Shown here: positions 25,280 to 35,308 of the stretch, in pieces
How the letters are laid out: every line of letters begins with the position of its first letter
How positions within the stretch are numbered: position 1 is the stretch's first letter
Assembly: GCF_000967265.1 (NCBI RefSeq)
Contig: NZ_KQ033885.1
Coordinates: 343,878-407,877, forward strand
From: Bifidobacterium mellis
Lineage (GTDB): Bacteria > Actinomycetota > Actinomycetes > Actinomycetales > Bifidobacteriaceae
Length of the DNA: 64,000 bases
Direction of reading: 5' to 3'
Notes under the pieces: model-generated
Seen by the model: the letters and a program-made list of their open reading frames with translations, nothing else
Told to the model about the DNA's origin: nothing
The model's database searches: none
Program-made: the position numbers and the translations under genes

Positions 25280-26523
25280 GGCTGGTTCTCCAAAAGGGGG
25301 GGAAGGTCCTGCAGGCTGTCCAGAACGGCGCTGACCAGGCCTGGCTGCATCTGCAGGTCTGGTTGAGCGTCCAGGTCAGCAGCCAGCAGCATGACCGGGG
25401 GGGTGCCCTGAACCGATTCGCCCATCAGTGCTGAGGGTTGGCGGTCGCCCAACGAACCGGTCACCAGAATGGTCAGGCTGGTTCGTTCAGGAGCGTCAGC
25501 CAGGTCTGGCTTGTCGTAGCTGTCCTGGCTGGGGCGGATGGCACTGCAGGCATCCAGAAAGCTTCGGGGATCCTCCGTGGGCAGGGTGGTTACATGGGCA
25601 TCTAAATCATCGGGTTCCGGGGCCAACGCTTGCAGCCGACGGCCATCAAGGAGGCATCGGCAGCCCAGGGAGGCGAAGAGTTCAACTGCCAGTTCGAACT
25701 CATCCGCGTTCCGGTAGGAGGCGGCCTGGCCGTCCAAAATCAGTTCGGTCCTGGTGCGCAGGGTGGGCTCGTACTGGCGGACCATCAGGGTACCGGCCCG
25801 GGCGGTGGACAGCCAGTGGACCCGCTTCATGTCGTCGCCCGGAGCATAGGGGCGAAGGGCATGGAATTCCAGGTCGTCGTCGACAATGCCGGGACCAGGA
25901 TCCCCCTCCAGATCGCGTTCCAGTCCGGCTTCAAGGGGCGGCAGGGCCACCGTGCGGGGATGGATGTAGAGTTTTCGGGCCCCAGTCAGGATTCGGCGGC
26001 GGCGGATGAGTCCCAGCGGATCCCCGGCCTCCATGGTCACCGGGCCCAGGTCAATCACGCCACGGGACCTGGCTTCCAGCTTCAAGCGGATCTGGTGACT
26101 CTGGCCGGGAGTCAGGGCTGGCAGCGGCGCCATGATGGTTCCTTGGCCTAGAGCCAGACCGATTCGGCCACGGCGGGTGGAACGGCTGCCCGGATTGGTT
26201 AGAACCAGGACCAGCTCAGCCTGGCCGCCCACCTCCAGACGGCCCTGGTCCAGACTCGTTTCAGCGTTACAGGACAGGTTGCCCAGGCTCATCAGCAATC
26301 CCAGCAACAGCATGCCCGCGCCCAGCAAAGTGCCCGCCAGCAGTTCACGCCAGCCTGTAGGGACGAAGGCCAGAGCGCACAGGAGTGCGGCCAGAGCCAT
26401 GGCCCGGCCCAGGGCAGTGACGGACTGCCACAGGTCAGCGGCCCGGGATCGCAGGCCCTGTATGGATCCTGTCGAGGATACCGGCCTTGCCTCCGGGGCA
26501 GGTCGGCGGGCGAAGGCGGTCAT
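25276..26523 (-). CDS. DUF58-domain protein (PFNA cluster)
   Basis: The 415-residue protein has two membrane helices (about 40-85) and a beta-rich segment. The DUF58 core (about 200-300) carries the signature around GDDMKRVHWLSTARAGTLMV, and the following region resembles a von Willebrand A fold. DUF58 proteins are commonly encoded beside MoxR ATPases and transglutaminase-like proteins and are thought to act with them in chaperone-like assembly at the membrane. This gene is three bases from the MoxR stop and overlaps the transglutaminase-like gene, so translation is probably coupled. Its exact role is unknown. Confidence 0.85.
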   Translation of the reverse strand: MTAFARRPAPEARPVSSTGSIQGLRSRAADLWQSVTALGRAMALAALLCALAFVPTGWRELLAGTLLGAGMLLLGLLMSLGNLSCNAETSLDQGRLEVGGQAELVLVLTNPGSRSTRRGRIGLALGQGTIMAPLPALTPGQSHQIRLKLEARSRGVIDLGPVTMEAGDPLGLIRRRRILTGARKLYIHPRTVALPPLEAGLERDLEGDPGPGIVDDDLEFHALRPYAPGDDMKRVHWLSTARAGTLMVRQYEPTLRTRTELILDGQAASYRNADEFELAVELFASLGCRCLLDGRRLQALAPEPDDLDAHVTTLPTEDPRSFLDACSAIRPSQDSYDKPDLADAPERTSLTILVTGSLGDRQPSALMGESVQGTPPVMLLAADLDAQPDLQMQPGLVSAVLDSLQDLPPLLENQP

Positions 26524-26526
26524 GGC

Positions 26527-28083
26527 TCACTGCTCTCCTGTGGGGACGGGGACCTTGGACAGGGCTTCGGCCAGCGCTTGGTGTTCGTCCATGTCCGCCA
26601 GCCTGCTCTGGGCGGTCAGGAGCAGCCGGTGGGCCAGGATGGGGTCGACCAGGTCCTTGACATCGTCGGGGATCACGTAGTCGCGGCCCTGAGCGCAGGC
26701 CCGGATCCTGGCGCAGCGGACCAGGGCCAGTCCGCCTCGGATGGAGGAGCCGACCCGGATGGCGGGGCTGTGCCGTGTGGCTTCGATGATGTGGATGACG
26801 TATTCCATGATGGAGGAATCGCAGAAGACCTTGGAGGCGCAGGCGGCCATGGCCTCCAGTTGGTCGGCATCGACCACCGGTTCGACCAGGCCGGCCCGGT
26901 CGCGGATGTCGGCCTCTTGGAGGATGCGCATGCTGGCATCATGCCCCGGCGCACCCAGGGAGGTGCGGATTAAAAAACGGTCCATCTGAGCCTCGGGCAG
27001 GGCATAGGTGCCCAGCTGCTCGATGGGATTCTGGGTGGCCATAACCATGAATGGCCGGGGGAGGCGGTAGGTACGGCCATCCACGGTCACCTGGCCTTCC
27101 TCCATGACCTCCAGCAGGGCCGACTGGGTCTTGGGGGAGGCTCGGTTGATCTCGTCAGCCAGAACCAGGGAGGCGAAGACCGGACCGGGCCGGAAGGAGA
27201 ATCGTCCTTGAGACTGGTCGTAGAAGGTCACGCCCAGCAGATCGGAGGGCAGCAGGTCGGGGGTGAACTGGATCCGCTTGCAGTCCACGGCGATTGAGGC
27301 GGCCAGAGCCCGTGAAAGCTGGGTCTTGCCGGTGCCCGGATTGTCCTCCAGGAGCACATGGCCTCCTGCGATCAGGGCGGTGACGCACAGGGCGATGGTC
27401 TCCTCCTTGCCCAGCACCGCCTGGCCGACGTTGTCGACTATGGAGCGGAAGAGGCTGGCGAAGGTCGATACATCCACGGCGGCTTGGCTGCGGTCCACTG
27501 CCTGGCTGCTGCCTCCTGCTTGGCCTGATCGTCTCTTCCGCCTGGCCTCTTCTGCCTGATCTCCTGCTTCGGTGAAAGACCGTTGGTTCTGACCGGTCTT
27601 TTCTGCTCCCCTGGGTTCGTCGGTCCTGACTTCGTATCTGGGAGCCGAGGTCCGCTCCAGTCGGGGGTGTCGGGACTGATCGGTGACATCGACGAGGTCA
27701 GGCCTGGCAGGGGTTGATGAGGACCGGGTGAACAGGTCACGGACCGGCTGGCGGACGGGGATGGTCCCGTCTTCCACCATGGTGCGATCCGATGGGACGG
27801 ATTCCGCCTCGGACTCCTGAGTCCTTTCCTGCCTGGCAGCCACAGGGATGCGGCCGGGACGGGTCCGGTCGTCGCTCATCGCCTGGGAGGATTCCTGCTG
27901 GCCCAGACCGGCCATGAGGGCCTGGCGCTGTCGCTTCAGTACATCCAGTCGGTCGGCAGGGAGCCGTCGGCCTTCGCTGCCTGCTTCGCGGGCGGCCTTG
28001 GGGGTACTCCTCCTGGTCGCGTCATCGGGAATGGTGCCGTCCTGCTGGATGGGTTCCTGTACGTTTCGTTCATCCATGGTCAT
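26527..28083 (-). CDS. MoxR-family AAA+ ATPase (PFNA cluster)
   Basis: The 518-residue protein has a typical MoxR ATPase in its second part. Walker A is DNPGTGKTQLSRA near 247, Walker B is LVLADEINRASPKTQS near 305, and sensor 1 is MVMATQNPIEQLGTYALPEA near 345, with the MoxR lid at the end. Such ATPases are thought to remodel or activate partner proteins, here probably the DUF58 and transglutaminase-like proteins. Residues 1-200 are polar, rich in Arg, Gln, Ser and Asp and look disordered, making it about 200 residues longer than usual family members. Its start overlaps the stop of the FN3 gene by four bases. An internal start is possible but has no strong ribosome site. Confidence 0.88.
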   Translation of the reverse strand: MTMDERNVQEPIQQDGTIPDDATRRSTPKAAREAGSEGRRLPADRLDVLKRQRQALMAGLGQQESSQAMSDDRTRPGRIPVAARQERTQESEAESVPSDRTMVEDGTIPVRQPVRDLFTRSSSTPARPDLVDVTDQSRHPRLERTSAPRYEVRTDEPRGAEKTGQNQRSFTEAGDQAEEARRKRRSGQAGGSSQAVDRSQAAVDVSTFASLFRSIVDNVGQAVLGKEETIALCVTALIAGGHVLLEDNPGTGKTQLSRALAASIAVDCKRIQFTPDLLPSDLLGVTFYDQSQGRFSFRPGPVFASLVLADEINRASPKTQSALLEVMEEGQVTVDGRTYRLPRPFMVMATQNPIEQLGTYALPEAQMDRFLIRTSLGAPGHDASMRILQEADIRDRAGLVEPVVDADQLEAMAACASKVFCDSSIMEYVIHIIEATRHSPAIRVGSSIRGGLALVRCARIRACAQGRDYVIPDDVKDLVDPILAHRLLLTAQSRLADMDEHQALAEALSKVPVPTGEQ

Positions 28084-31000
28084 TCATCCTTGTCTGCTGA
28101 GGGGACCACTGACGGGTTAAGGGTCTTGTCGCTTGGCTTGTCGGCATCCTTGGGCAGGTCCAGCTCCTTGGTGGCGGCGGGCGAATGGCCTTCGGACCCC
28201 ACCCCACGGATGCGAGCGACCGCCCGGAAGTTCAGCGTGGCGCCCGGTTTGGTTGACCCGGCGGGCAAGGTGATGACTTCACTGACCTCCGGCTGGTTGC
28301 AGGGCAGGGTCCAGGAAGCCTTGTCGGTGTCGAGGCCATCGATGCTCACCTGGATATCTGCGCAGGGTCGGCCATGTTCGGCACCGGGGTTCAGGACCAG
28401 CCTGACCTGGTCCTTGCCCTGGTACTCCAAAGTCTGGAATGCAGGCGGATCCGGATGCGACCAGGTGGCTCCAGAGGCTGAGGCCACAGGTCCTGATCCA
28501 GCCATATTGGCGGGGGTCACGCTCACTGTGCAGCTGCCTCCTGCCTCGTCATGGTCCACGTCGAAGACCGCCTTGGTGGCGGTGGCCGACCGCCATCGCG
28601 GCGAACCGCATCCGGAACCCTCGCCGTGGACCGTATAGCCCTGGATGGGTGAGCCATGATTCTCCGGCGGACGCCAGGTGACGGTCAGGGTTTCCTTGCT
28701 GCCGCCGTCCACGGTCAGTGCCTGCACGCCTCCGGGAAGCGCATCAGGTCTGGCTGCCGCCGGCGAGGAGGCGGGGGACCAGCCCACCTGGTTGTGGGCT
28801 TGGACTGTGAAGGAGTAGTCATGGCCGTTGGCCAGTCCGTCGACCCGGCAGGTGACGGCATTGCCGCAGGAGCGTTGTCCCGAGCCTGCCGATGAGGTGT
28901 AGGTGACCCGGTACTCGTCCACCGGACTGCCGTTGACTGCGCCCGGCTCCCAGGCCAGGAGAACCGTTCCGTCGCCTGCCTGGGCGGCGCCTGCCAGCAT
29001 TCTGGGGGCCTGCGGGCGGTCGATGATGCCCACGGTGATGGTGGCGCTGACCCGGCGTCCCGGATCCCGGCTGCCATCCTCGATCGTGGCCAGAATGGTG
29101 TTGGTGGAGGCGCCGATGTCGCGATCGGCTTTGATGGCGATCCTTCCGTCGCCCAGGCTGGTGGCTGTCAGTCGTGAGGTGTCGTCGCTGACCAGGCCGA
29201 CCAAGCGTAGCGGAGTGTCAGGGAAGGGGTTGAGGGCGCCGTCGAACAGGTCCAGTTCCAGACTCTGCCCGGCCTTGAGCCCTATCTGACGCGAGGGGAC
29301 CGAAGCCAGAGGTCGGGTGGTGGCGACGATGCGGAAGACCAGGACCGTATGCACATCGCCGGAGGAACTGGTGATGGTCACCGGCAGTGTGGCCTTGGAG
29401 CCGGGCGTCGCGGTCTTGTCGGCGGCTACGTTCAGTTGGCCCCGAGGACTCAGCTTGGCATGGATCGGCCCCTGTGGGTCCCCGGAGGAGAAGGTGCTGT
29501 CGGCCGGGTCGCTTCCCTGGGGCCAGCGGGTCATGGCGGTCAGGGAGATGGTCTGTGCCGGCTCCCCGGCCACCAGATCGATGACCGGTGCAGAAAGGAC
29601 CGGCGGGGAGGCTCTGCCGCCTACCACGGTGATGGGCAGGGTCAGTACCGACTCGTTGACGATGGCCTGGCCCCCTGGATCCCCGTCACGGACGGCAAAG
29701 GTCAGCGAGGCTGGGCCGGCATAGTCCTTGGCGGCGGTGAACCTCAGGGTGTGCTCGTCCACGTAGGGGTCGGATCCGTCGGACTTGGTGGCCGAGACTG
29801 ACTGGCGGGAGGCGATCCGTGCGGTCTTGCCCGCACCCACCCTGACCTGGTCGGCGATGTCGATGGTGATGCTCTGTCCAGCCCGCACTTTCAGAGCCGG
29901 AGCCCGGGGTCTTAGCATCGGGGGGAATACCCCGTAGGCTGGGACTTTCACAAAGGCCATTGAAGTGATCTTGTACCGGGTGTTGGTCACGGTGTAGGGC
30001 ACCGCCCTGGCCTGGTCGGTCAGATCGATGACCAGCTTGGTGGAGCCGGCTTCGCCCACGATCCTGGCATGGGCACGGGCGCTGGGATGAATCCCAAGGC
30101 GCAGGTCATCGAGGGTGCCGGATGGGTTGCTGATGGAGTCGGCCAGATCGACCTCCACACTGCGCTTGTCCACCGTGTCCTCGGGAGCAACCTGGTAATC
30201 CTGGGCTATGGGCGGCTGGATGGGGGCCTGGGGATCCGAGACCACGGTCAGTGTGGCCTGGTCGCTAAGCCCTGCCCGATTGCGTGCCTTGTAGACCAGA
30301 TAGGAGGTCCCTGGCTGCGAAGGAGCAGTCAGCCGGATCATGTCGGCCTCTACGCCGGCCTGGTCCAGGCCTTGGCGCTCCATGTGGGGGTCCAGGCTCA
30401 GGGGGTCGTCGTCCCCGGAGATGTCATTGAGCAGGACCGGCACGTCGGCCACGGTCCCAGGCCGCAGCCTGACCTTATCGTCCCGGGCGAAGACCCCGGT
30501 CACTGACGAGTCGGGGAAGACGCCGATGCGGACGCGCGCCTGGGCACGCTGCCCCACCCAGTCCTCCACGGCGTAGGTGAACTCGTCGGTGCCGTGCGAG
30601 TCGGGATAGGCCTCATAGATCAGGTAGTCGGCCCCGGCTTTGACAATCCTTCCCAGCCTGGGCGCCTGGTTGCCCAAGCCGGACAGGGTGTCACAGTCTC
30701 CATCCGGATCGATGCCGGTCAGCGGGACGGGGATGCGTACCTTGGTCCCGGCAGCCACCTGGGCCCGTAGATCCTTGGGGGTGGGTGCGGGCTTGCTGGC
30801 GGGGTCGGAGGCATGCACCCGGAAGGTGATGGTGCCAGAGGCTGCGTTGCCCAGATCATCCCTGACCGTATAGGTGACCGGGAAGTCCCCGGTGCGCTCG
30901 CTGGCCTGATACCTGACCGTATCCCCGGATACGAAGGTCAGACCCGCAAAGGTCCGCTGGTCCGTGGTCAGCTGCTGGTCCAGGGTGACGCTGGTCCCGT

Positions 31001-33512
31001 CAGCGTGGGTGACCCTGTCCATGACCGGAACCGTGACCAGGCCCGATGATCGGACCCCAACCGTCAGATTCGGGGCCTTGGGCGCCGAGGCCGCCCTGCT
31101 CAAGGAGGGGGGCTGTAGGACGATGGTCCCCTGAGCGCTGCCTTCGGCGTTGGCGACCGTGTAGGCGATGCTCAGCGGGCGTGTGGGAATTTTTCTGGCT
31201 GACAGATAGACCCGACGGTGGTCCACGATGCCGACCTTGATGCCGGAGTCCGGGTCCACGCGCACATCGTTCAGCGCCAGCACTCCGCCCATGGGATCCA
31301 GATCGTTGTCGAGCGGATCGACGATGGCGGTCTGGTCGGCCCCCAGCAGGGCCACGTCGTTGACGGGTACCGGCGGCGCGGATCCGCCCTGGTCGTGTTC
31401 CACCTCCAGCCTGACCAGCCCCTGGGTCTCCTGGTCGCCCTGGGCCACCCGGTAGGGCACATAATAGGTGCCCGGGTTGGCGGCGGTGGCGGTGAATGAA
31501 AGGCTCTCGGCGTTGACCTCCACCTGGATTCCATCGGGTTTGTCGACCCGGACCAGGCGGAGGGGCTGAGCGGCATTGGCATGTGCGCTCCCGCTCAGGT
31601 CCACGGTCACCTCTCGGCCGGGAGTGGCCTGGCGGATGACCGGATCAACCAGTGGGGCCAGGGTGTTGACGGGTCTGACGGTGAAGTAGATGAGTCCCTG
31701 GCCGCTCATGAGTCCGTCCGAAACGGTGACTTTGACAGCCAACCGACCGGATGTGGCCGACCCAGCACTCATGGTCAGCTGCCCATCAGCCCTGGTGGAA
31801 AGGGATATTCGATCGGAGTTGACGGATTCGGCACCGACCAGTGTCAGCGGGTCTCCGTCAGGATCCTCGAAGCCGGCCAGAGCGTTGACGGTTGTCGTGG
31901 CGCCCTGCTCCACCTCATATTCGGGAGGGGTATCGTTCTGGACCGGTGCTTGGTCACTTCGGTCCATCTTGGCCGGGGCGATGTTCAGGTCGATGCCAGC
32001 CGAGGAGACCTGGCCGCGACCGTCGGTGATGGAGTAGTTGATTCGGGCCCGGCCGACAGGTGCGTCGCTGGCATCCACCTGTAGGTAACGGCCGTTCATG
32101 ACCGGGGTCAGGCGCAGATTGCCCTGCGAGCTGCGCGCATCCTCGATTCGCAGAACCGAACAGTCGGTCTGACGATCGTTGCGAAGGGGGTCCAGCAGGG
32201 CTCTGGAACCGGCCCGAATGCCCAGACTGTCGTCCTCGGCCTGGATGGGTTGGGATCCTGAGCGACAGGTGGCAGCGAACCGCTGGCGGTTGTCGGCCGA
32301 GTCCTGGCGCTGATCGGTTTTGTCTGTGTGCTTGACCTCCATGGTTTGCCACTGCGGCCGGATCACCTTGGTGGAGGATTGCGGGTTCCAAACATCGCCA
32401 GTCAGCACGTCGTTGAGGATGACCCTTCGGTGGTTGGCCCGGAAGACCAGGTCCGAGGTGGGGCTGATGGCTTCCAGGGTGGTGGGACGCGGCTGGGGTG
32501 ACCGGACCTTGGGCCTGGCCGTTCCTGTTGCGCACAGGCGTAGGAAATTGCTTCCCGAGGAGGCCCAGGCTGTCCAAAGGCATCCGCCGGAGGAGACCGG
32601 CTGGGCGGGTTGGCCGCTGCCGCCGGTGCGTACGGTCTCGACCTGATTGCGCAGATGGTCCAGATCAACCAGGTGGACGCTTTCCTGATCGGTCAGACCC
32701 ACCCAGGGTCCCTGACGGTCCATGTCCACAGGAGTGGACTGGAGTTGCAGGTCTCCCCGGTGCGGTATCCGGACGGATCCCTGGGGCCAGTAAAGCCGGT
32801 TGCCAGCCAGGAGGACGGGTCTTCCATCGATGACGCTGAAGGCAGTGGCCCGAACGGGGGCGTGACCCGTCAGGGAGTCCAGCTCACGGTGGGCCCGGGA
32901 GTCCGGTCCGTCGATTTTCAGCACGACCCCGTCCGAGGGCCGGTAGGCGTAGACGGTTCCGGAGGCATCCACGGTGACGGCGGCCCCGGAGCCCAGGGTC
33001 AGCACAGGGTCGCGGCGTTGCGGGTCCATATCTCCCGGAGAAGTGGCCTGACCCACCCAGACCTTGCCGGTCCGCGCCTGGAAGAGGACCAGAGTGGGCC
33101 CGTTGACCATCCGCTGGACCCTGGCATCCGATCGGGTGGTGTCTCCCAGTGTGGCGGTGGAGGCCGCTATGGGGGCCATGCCTCCTTCACGGCCCAGGAT
33201 GACCGCGTATCCGCTCTGGGCCAGGTCGAAGTGGTCCGTGCCTGTCGACAGGGCCACGTCCGCCTCGCCGATGTCGGGCTTGAACCGGGCGACCTTGCGC
33301 TCGTTTTCGGAGGTGATCCAGATGCTGCCGTCATCCACCTGAACGGCACGGCGGTCCACTCCACGCATGAACAAGGCGCCCAGTATGAGCAGGACCAGAG
33401 CCGTCAGCGTGACGGCCAGGATGGTGGCAGGGTTCTTGGCGCGGACGGCCAGGGCATGCCGCAGACGCAGCCCGGCCCGGCGCATCCGCAGGAAGCGTCC
33501 CTGCAAGTCCAT
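28080..33512 (-). CDS. fn3: Giant membrane-anchored Ig-like / fibronectin type III surface protein (PFNA cluster)
   Basis: The protein has about 1,810 residues. A basic cytoplasmic N-terminus and one membrane helix (about 27-49) are followed by a 400-residue outer region with repeated beta-strand motifs, perhaps a propeller. Many cadherin/Ig-like modules follow (repeated patterns such as FEDPDGDPLTL and VSDGLMSGQGLIYF). Near the C-terminus (about 1500-1700) there are two fibronectin type III domains (GTVLLAWEPGAVNGSPVDEY and LTVTWRPPENHGSPIQGYT). FN3 modules of bifidobacterial PFNA proteins have been linked to host-protein binding. ATG 33512 is preferred over GTG 33545 because AGGGG and AAAGGA lie upstream; the first has short spacing. 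It is second in the cluster after the kinase. Confidence 0.82.
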   Translation of the reverse strand: MDLQGRFLRMRRAGLRLRHALAVRAKNPATILAVTLTALVLLILGALFMRGVDRRAVQVDDGSIWITSENERKVARFKPDIGEADVALSTGTDHFDLAQSGYAVILGREGGMAPIAASTATLGDTTRSDARVQRMVNGPTLVLFQARTGKVWVGQATSPGDMDPQRRDPVLTLGSGAAVTVDASGTVYAYRPSDGVVLKIDGPDSRAHRELDSLTGHAPVRATAFSVIDGRPVLLAGNRLYWPQGSVRIPHRGDLQLQSTPVDMDRQGPWVGLTDQESVHLVDLDHLRNQVETVRTGGSGQPAQPVSSGGCLWTAWASSGSNFLRLCATGTARPKVRSPQPRPTTLEAISPTSDLVFRANHRRVILNDVLTGDVWNPQSSTKVIRPQWQTMEVKHTDKTDQRQDSADNRQRFAATCRSGSQPIQAEDDSLGIRAGSRALLDPLRNDRQTDCSVLRIEDARSSQGNLRLTPVMNGRYLQVDASDAPVGRARINYSITDGRGQVSSAGIDLNIAPAKMDRSDQAPVQNDTPPEYEVEQGATTTVNALAGFEDPDGDPLTLVGAESVNSDRISLSTRADGQLTMSAGSATSGRLAVKVTVSDGLMSGQGLIYFTVRPVNTLAPLVDPVIRQATPGREVTVDLSGSAHANAAQPLRLVRVDKPDGIQVEVNAESLSFTATAANPGTYYVPYRVAQGDQETQGLVRLEVEHDQGGSAPPVPVNDVALLGADQTAIVDPLDNDLDPMGGVLALNDVRVDPDSGIKVGIVDHRRVYLSARKIPTRPLSIAYTVANAEGSAQGTIVLQPPSLSRAASAPKAPNLTVGVRSSGLVTVPVMDRVTHADGTSVTLDQQLTTDQRTFAGLTFVSGDTVRYQASERTGDFPVTYTVRDDLGNAASGTITFRVHASDPASKPAPTPKDLRAQVAAGTKVRIPVPLTGIDPDGDCDTLSGLGNQAPRLGRIVKAGADYLIYEAYPDSHGTDEFTYAVEDWVGQRAQARVRIGVFPDSSVTGVFARDDKVRLRPGTVADVPVLLNDISGDDDPLSLDPHMERQGLDQAGVEADMIRLTAPSQPGTSYLVYKARNRAGLSDQATLTVVSDPQAPIQPPIAQDYQVAPEDTVDKRSVEVDLADSISNPSGTLDDLRLGIHPSARAHARIVGEAGSTKLVIDLTDQARAVPYTVTNTRYKITSMAFVKVPAYGVFPPMLRPRAPALKVRAGQSITIDIADQVRVGAGKTARIASRQSVSATKSDGSDPYVDEHTLRFTAAKDYAGPASLTFAVRDGDPGGQAIVNESVLTLPITVVGGRASPPVLSAPVIDLVAGEPAQTISLTAMTRWPQGSDPADSTFSSGDPQGPIHAKLSPRGQLNVAADKTATPGSKATLPVTITSSSGDVHTVLVFRIVATTRPLASVPSRQIGLKAGQSLELDLFDGALNPFPDTPLRLVGLVSDDTSRLTATSLGDGRIAIKADRDIGASTNTILATIEDGSRDPGRRVSATITVGIIDRPQAPRMLAGAAQAGDGTVLLAWEPGAVNGSPVDEYRVTYTSSAGSGQRSCGNAVTCRVDGLANGHDYSFTVQAHNQVGWSPASSPAAARPDALPGGVQALTVDGGSKETLTVTWRPPENHGSPIQGYTVHGEGSGCGSPRWRSATATKAVFDVDHDEAGGSCTVSVTPANMAGSGPVASASGATWSHPDPPAFQTLEYQGKDQVRLVLNPGAEHGRPCADIQVSIDGLDTDKASWTLPCNQPEVSEVITLPAGSTKPGATLNFRAVARIRGVGSEGHSPAATKELDLPKDADKPSDKTLNPSVVPSADKDE

Positions 33513-33561
33513 AATCCCCTGGGTTCCTTTCCTGTTCTGCCGCACAGGCCAGGATGCCTGA

Positions 33562-33583
33562 CCTATACCTTTCCTATACCTTT
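33562..33583. repeat. Exact 11-base tandem repeat upstream of the FN3 gene
   Basis: CCTATACCTTT occurs twice head-to-tail (33562-33572, 33573-33583), read AAAGGTATAGG twice on the coding strand. It lies in the 209-base gap between the kinase stop and the FN3 start. An 11-base period puts both copies on one face of DNA, so a regulator site or promoter part is possible. Nothing else was recognised in the gap. Confidence 0.45.
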
Positions 33584-33721
33584 ACCTTGTGCCCTTGTTG
33601 GTTAATTGAGCCCGGACCGCCGTCGATGCCTTCTCTGACGACTGATTTTAGCTGGTTTGCCAGGTCTTGGCGGGCTGTGAAAGTCGGGGTGGTCGAATGT
33701 GGAAATTCATCCACCGAAGGC

Positions 33722-35308
33722 TCATTGGACGGCGCAGATGATCGTGGGTTCCTGGGACATGCTCCTGTCGGCCCGTACCAGGGTGACGCTGATGCAGGTC
33801 TGACCCCCCTGCGGGCTGTCGATACGGGCGGCCGGCTGTCGGGTCTGCACGCTGCGGCCACGGTCTCCTGTGCCGCCCTGATCCAGGGGATGCCAGACAT
33901 AGGTGTCTCCCGGTTTGGGGTCGGGGTTGGCCCAGGTGAAAACTGCCGTGGTGCCTTGGTAGCGGCCTTGGCCCTGGGTGGGTGAGGGAACCGGGCCCTC
34001 CTGCAGATCCTGGGGGTCGCTCGAATCCGTCGGGTCCGGGGACTGCGCCTGTCGGGATTGGGCCTGGGAGGAACCTGTAGTAGTCGGCTGTGAACCACGC
34101 TCGGATCTGTTTGGCAGGCCGACAACCAGGGCCCAGACCAGTACCAGGGCCAGGATGACAGCGAGGATCAGTCCCAAAAGGACCACACGGCGGCGGCCGC
34201 CAAAAAACCGCTTGGCCTGGCTGCCTTCATGGTCGGCGAACGCATCCCTGTCTGGGCGCAGACGTGGTTGGGAGCTGGCCCGTGCACCAGCCCAGGGGTG
34301 GCCGGATTCCTTATTCTCTGGTCGCTTTCCCCCTCGGCCTGCAATGGGTCGGCCTGCAATGTCTCCGGTCCGGGAGTGTGAACGTACATCCTCCGTGGGG
34401 TAGGGGTCGATTCCCTCGCCGATGAAGGGCGTTGCATGGCCGTAGAGCTCTTGTTGGACCTCCTGGAGGGCCCGCCCGAACTCCAGCGCCGAGTAGTAGC
34501 GGTCGTCCCGGTCATGGGCCATGGCCTTCTCCAGGATGGCGGCCAGCATAGGGGAGGACTCGCCCATGTGCAGAACCGGGGTTTCCGCTGTCAGGATCAG
34601 CTGGGCCAGGTGATCCTCATCCCGGGCCCGGTAGGCGTACTCGTAGGGGGAGCGGCCGGCCAGCATGCCGAAGAGCGAGGCCCCCAGGGAGTAGATGTCG
34701 CTGGCCTCTGATCCCCCCGAGCGGTTCGCCAGGACCTCTGGGGCCGCCCAGGGTATGGAAAGCCCGCCGGCTCGTTCGTCTCCATAGATGCCCGCGGAAA
34801 TGCCGAAGTCGGCCAGGACGGGCAGACCCTGGTCGGTGATCAGGAAGTTGCTGGGTTTGACGTCCCGGTGCAGGATTCCGCGTTCATGGGCGCAGCAGAG
34901 GGCCGAGGCCATGCGCACCCCCAGGTCCAGCACGCCTTCCTGGTCCATGCCCCCCCTGAGCATGATGGTCTTGCAGCTGCCGCCCGGAGCGTATTCGAGC
35001 ACCAGGCAATCCCGTCCGTCATCGCTGACCAGCGCCTGGTGGATGCTCAGGATGCAGGGGTGGGTGGAGAGCTTGGCCAGGGTCTTGGCCTCCCGCAGAA
35101 AGAGCTGATGGGTCTGCTGGTCCAAGCTGCCTTGGAGGGCCACCTTGACCGCCACAGGTCGGTTGAGCCCCTCCTGCTCGTACAGGTAGACGGCGGCGGT
35201 GCCTCCCAGATCCAAGGGGCGCATAAGCCGCAGCCCGGGCAGCGTTGGCGCCTGGTCCATGGATGGGACCGCACCCGGGCGCCGGGCCTGGGAACCATTC
35301 TGCTGCAA
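33722..35308 (-). CDS. pkb2: Transmembrane Ser/Thr protein kinase, Pkb2-like (PFNA cluster)
   Basis: The 528-residue protein has a Hanks-type kinase domain (about 25-290): PVAVKVAL with the ATP-binding Lys near 54, HRDVKPSNF near 147, DFGISAG near 165 and APEVLANR. The glycine loop is degenerate (LGGTAAVYLY). A Pro/Arg-rich juxtamembrane part, one membrane helix (about 375-398) and an outer domain of 130 residues with an Ig/FN3-like end follow. It heads the minus-strand cluster and matches bifidobacterial Pkb2. Translation starts at TTG 35306-35308, five bases after AGGAGGTGAT, a near-perfect match to the 16S anti-SD. It probably phosphorylates cluster partners such as the MoxR protein. Confidence 0.88.
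   Translation of the reverse strand: MQQNGSQARRPGAVPSMDQAPTLPGLRLMRPLDLGGTAAVYLYEQEGLNRPVAVKVALQGSLDQQTHQLFLREAKTLAKLSTHPCILSIHQALVSDDGRDCLVLEYAPGGSCKTIMLRGGMDQEGVLDLGVRMASALCCAHERGILHRDVKPSNFLITDQGLPVLADFGISAGIYGDERAGGLSIPWAAPEVLANRSGGSEASDIYSLGASLFGMLAGRSPYEYAYRARDEDHLAQLILTAETPVLHMGESSPMLAAILEKAMAHDRDDRYYSALEFGRALQEVQQELYGHATPFIGEGIDPYPTEDVRSHSRTGDIAGRPIAGRGGKRPENKESGHPWAGARASSQPRLRPDRDAFADHEGSQAKRFFGGRRRVVLLGLILAVILALVLVWALVVGLPNRSERGSQPTTTGSSQAQSRQAQSPDPTDSSDPQDLQEGPVPSPTQGQGRYQGTTAVFTWANPDPKPGDTYVWHPLDQGGTGDRGRSVQTRQPAARIDSPQGGQTCISVTLVRADRSMSQEPTIICAVQ

Noticed and set aside
32610..33605. A 331-codon + strand frame over the start of the FN3 gene
   Set aside because: Shadow of the FN3 frame, no motif, and it crosses the intergenic repeat.
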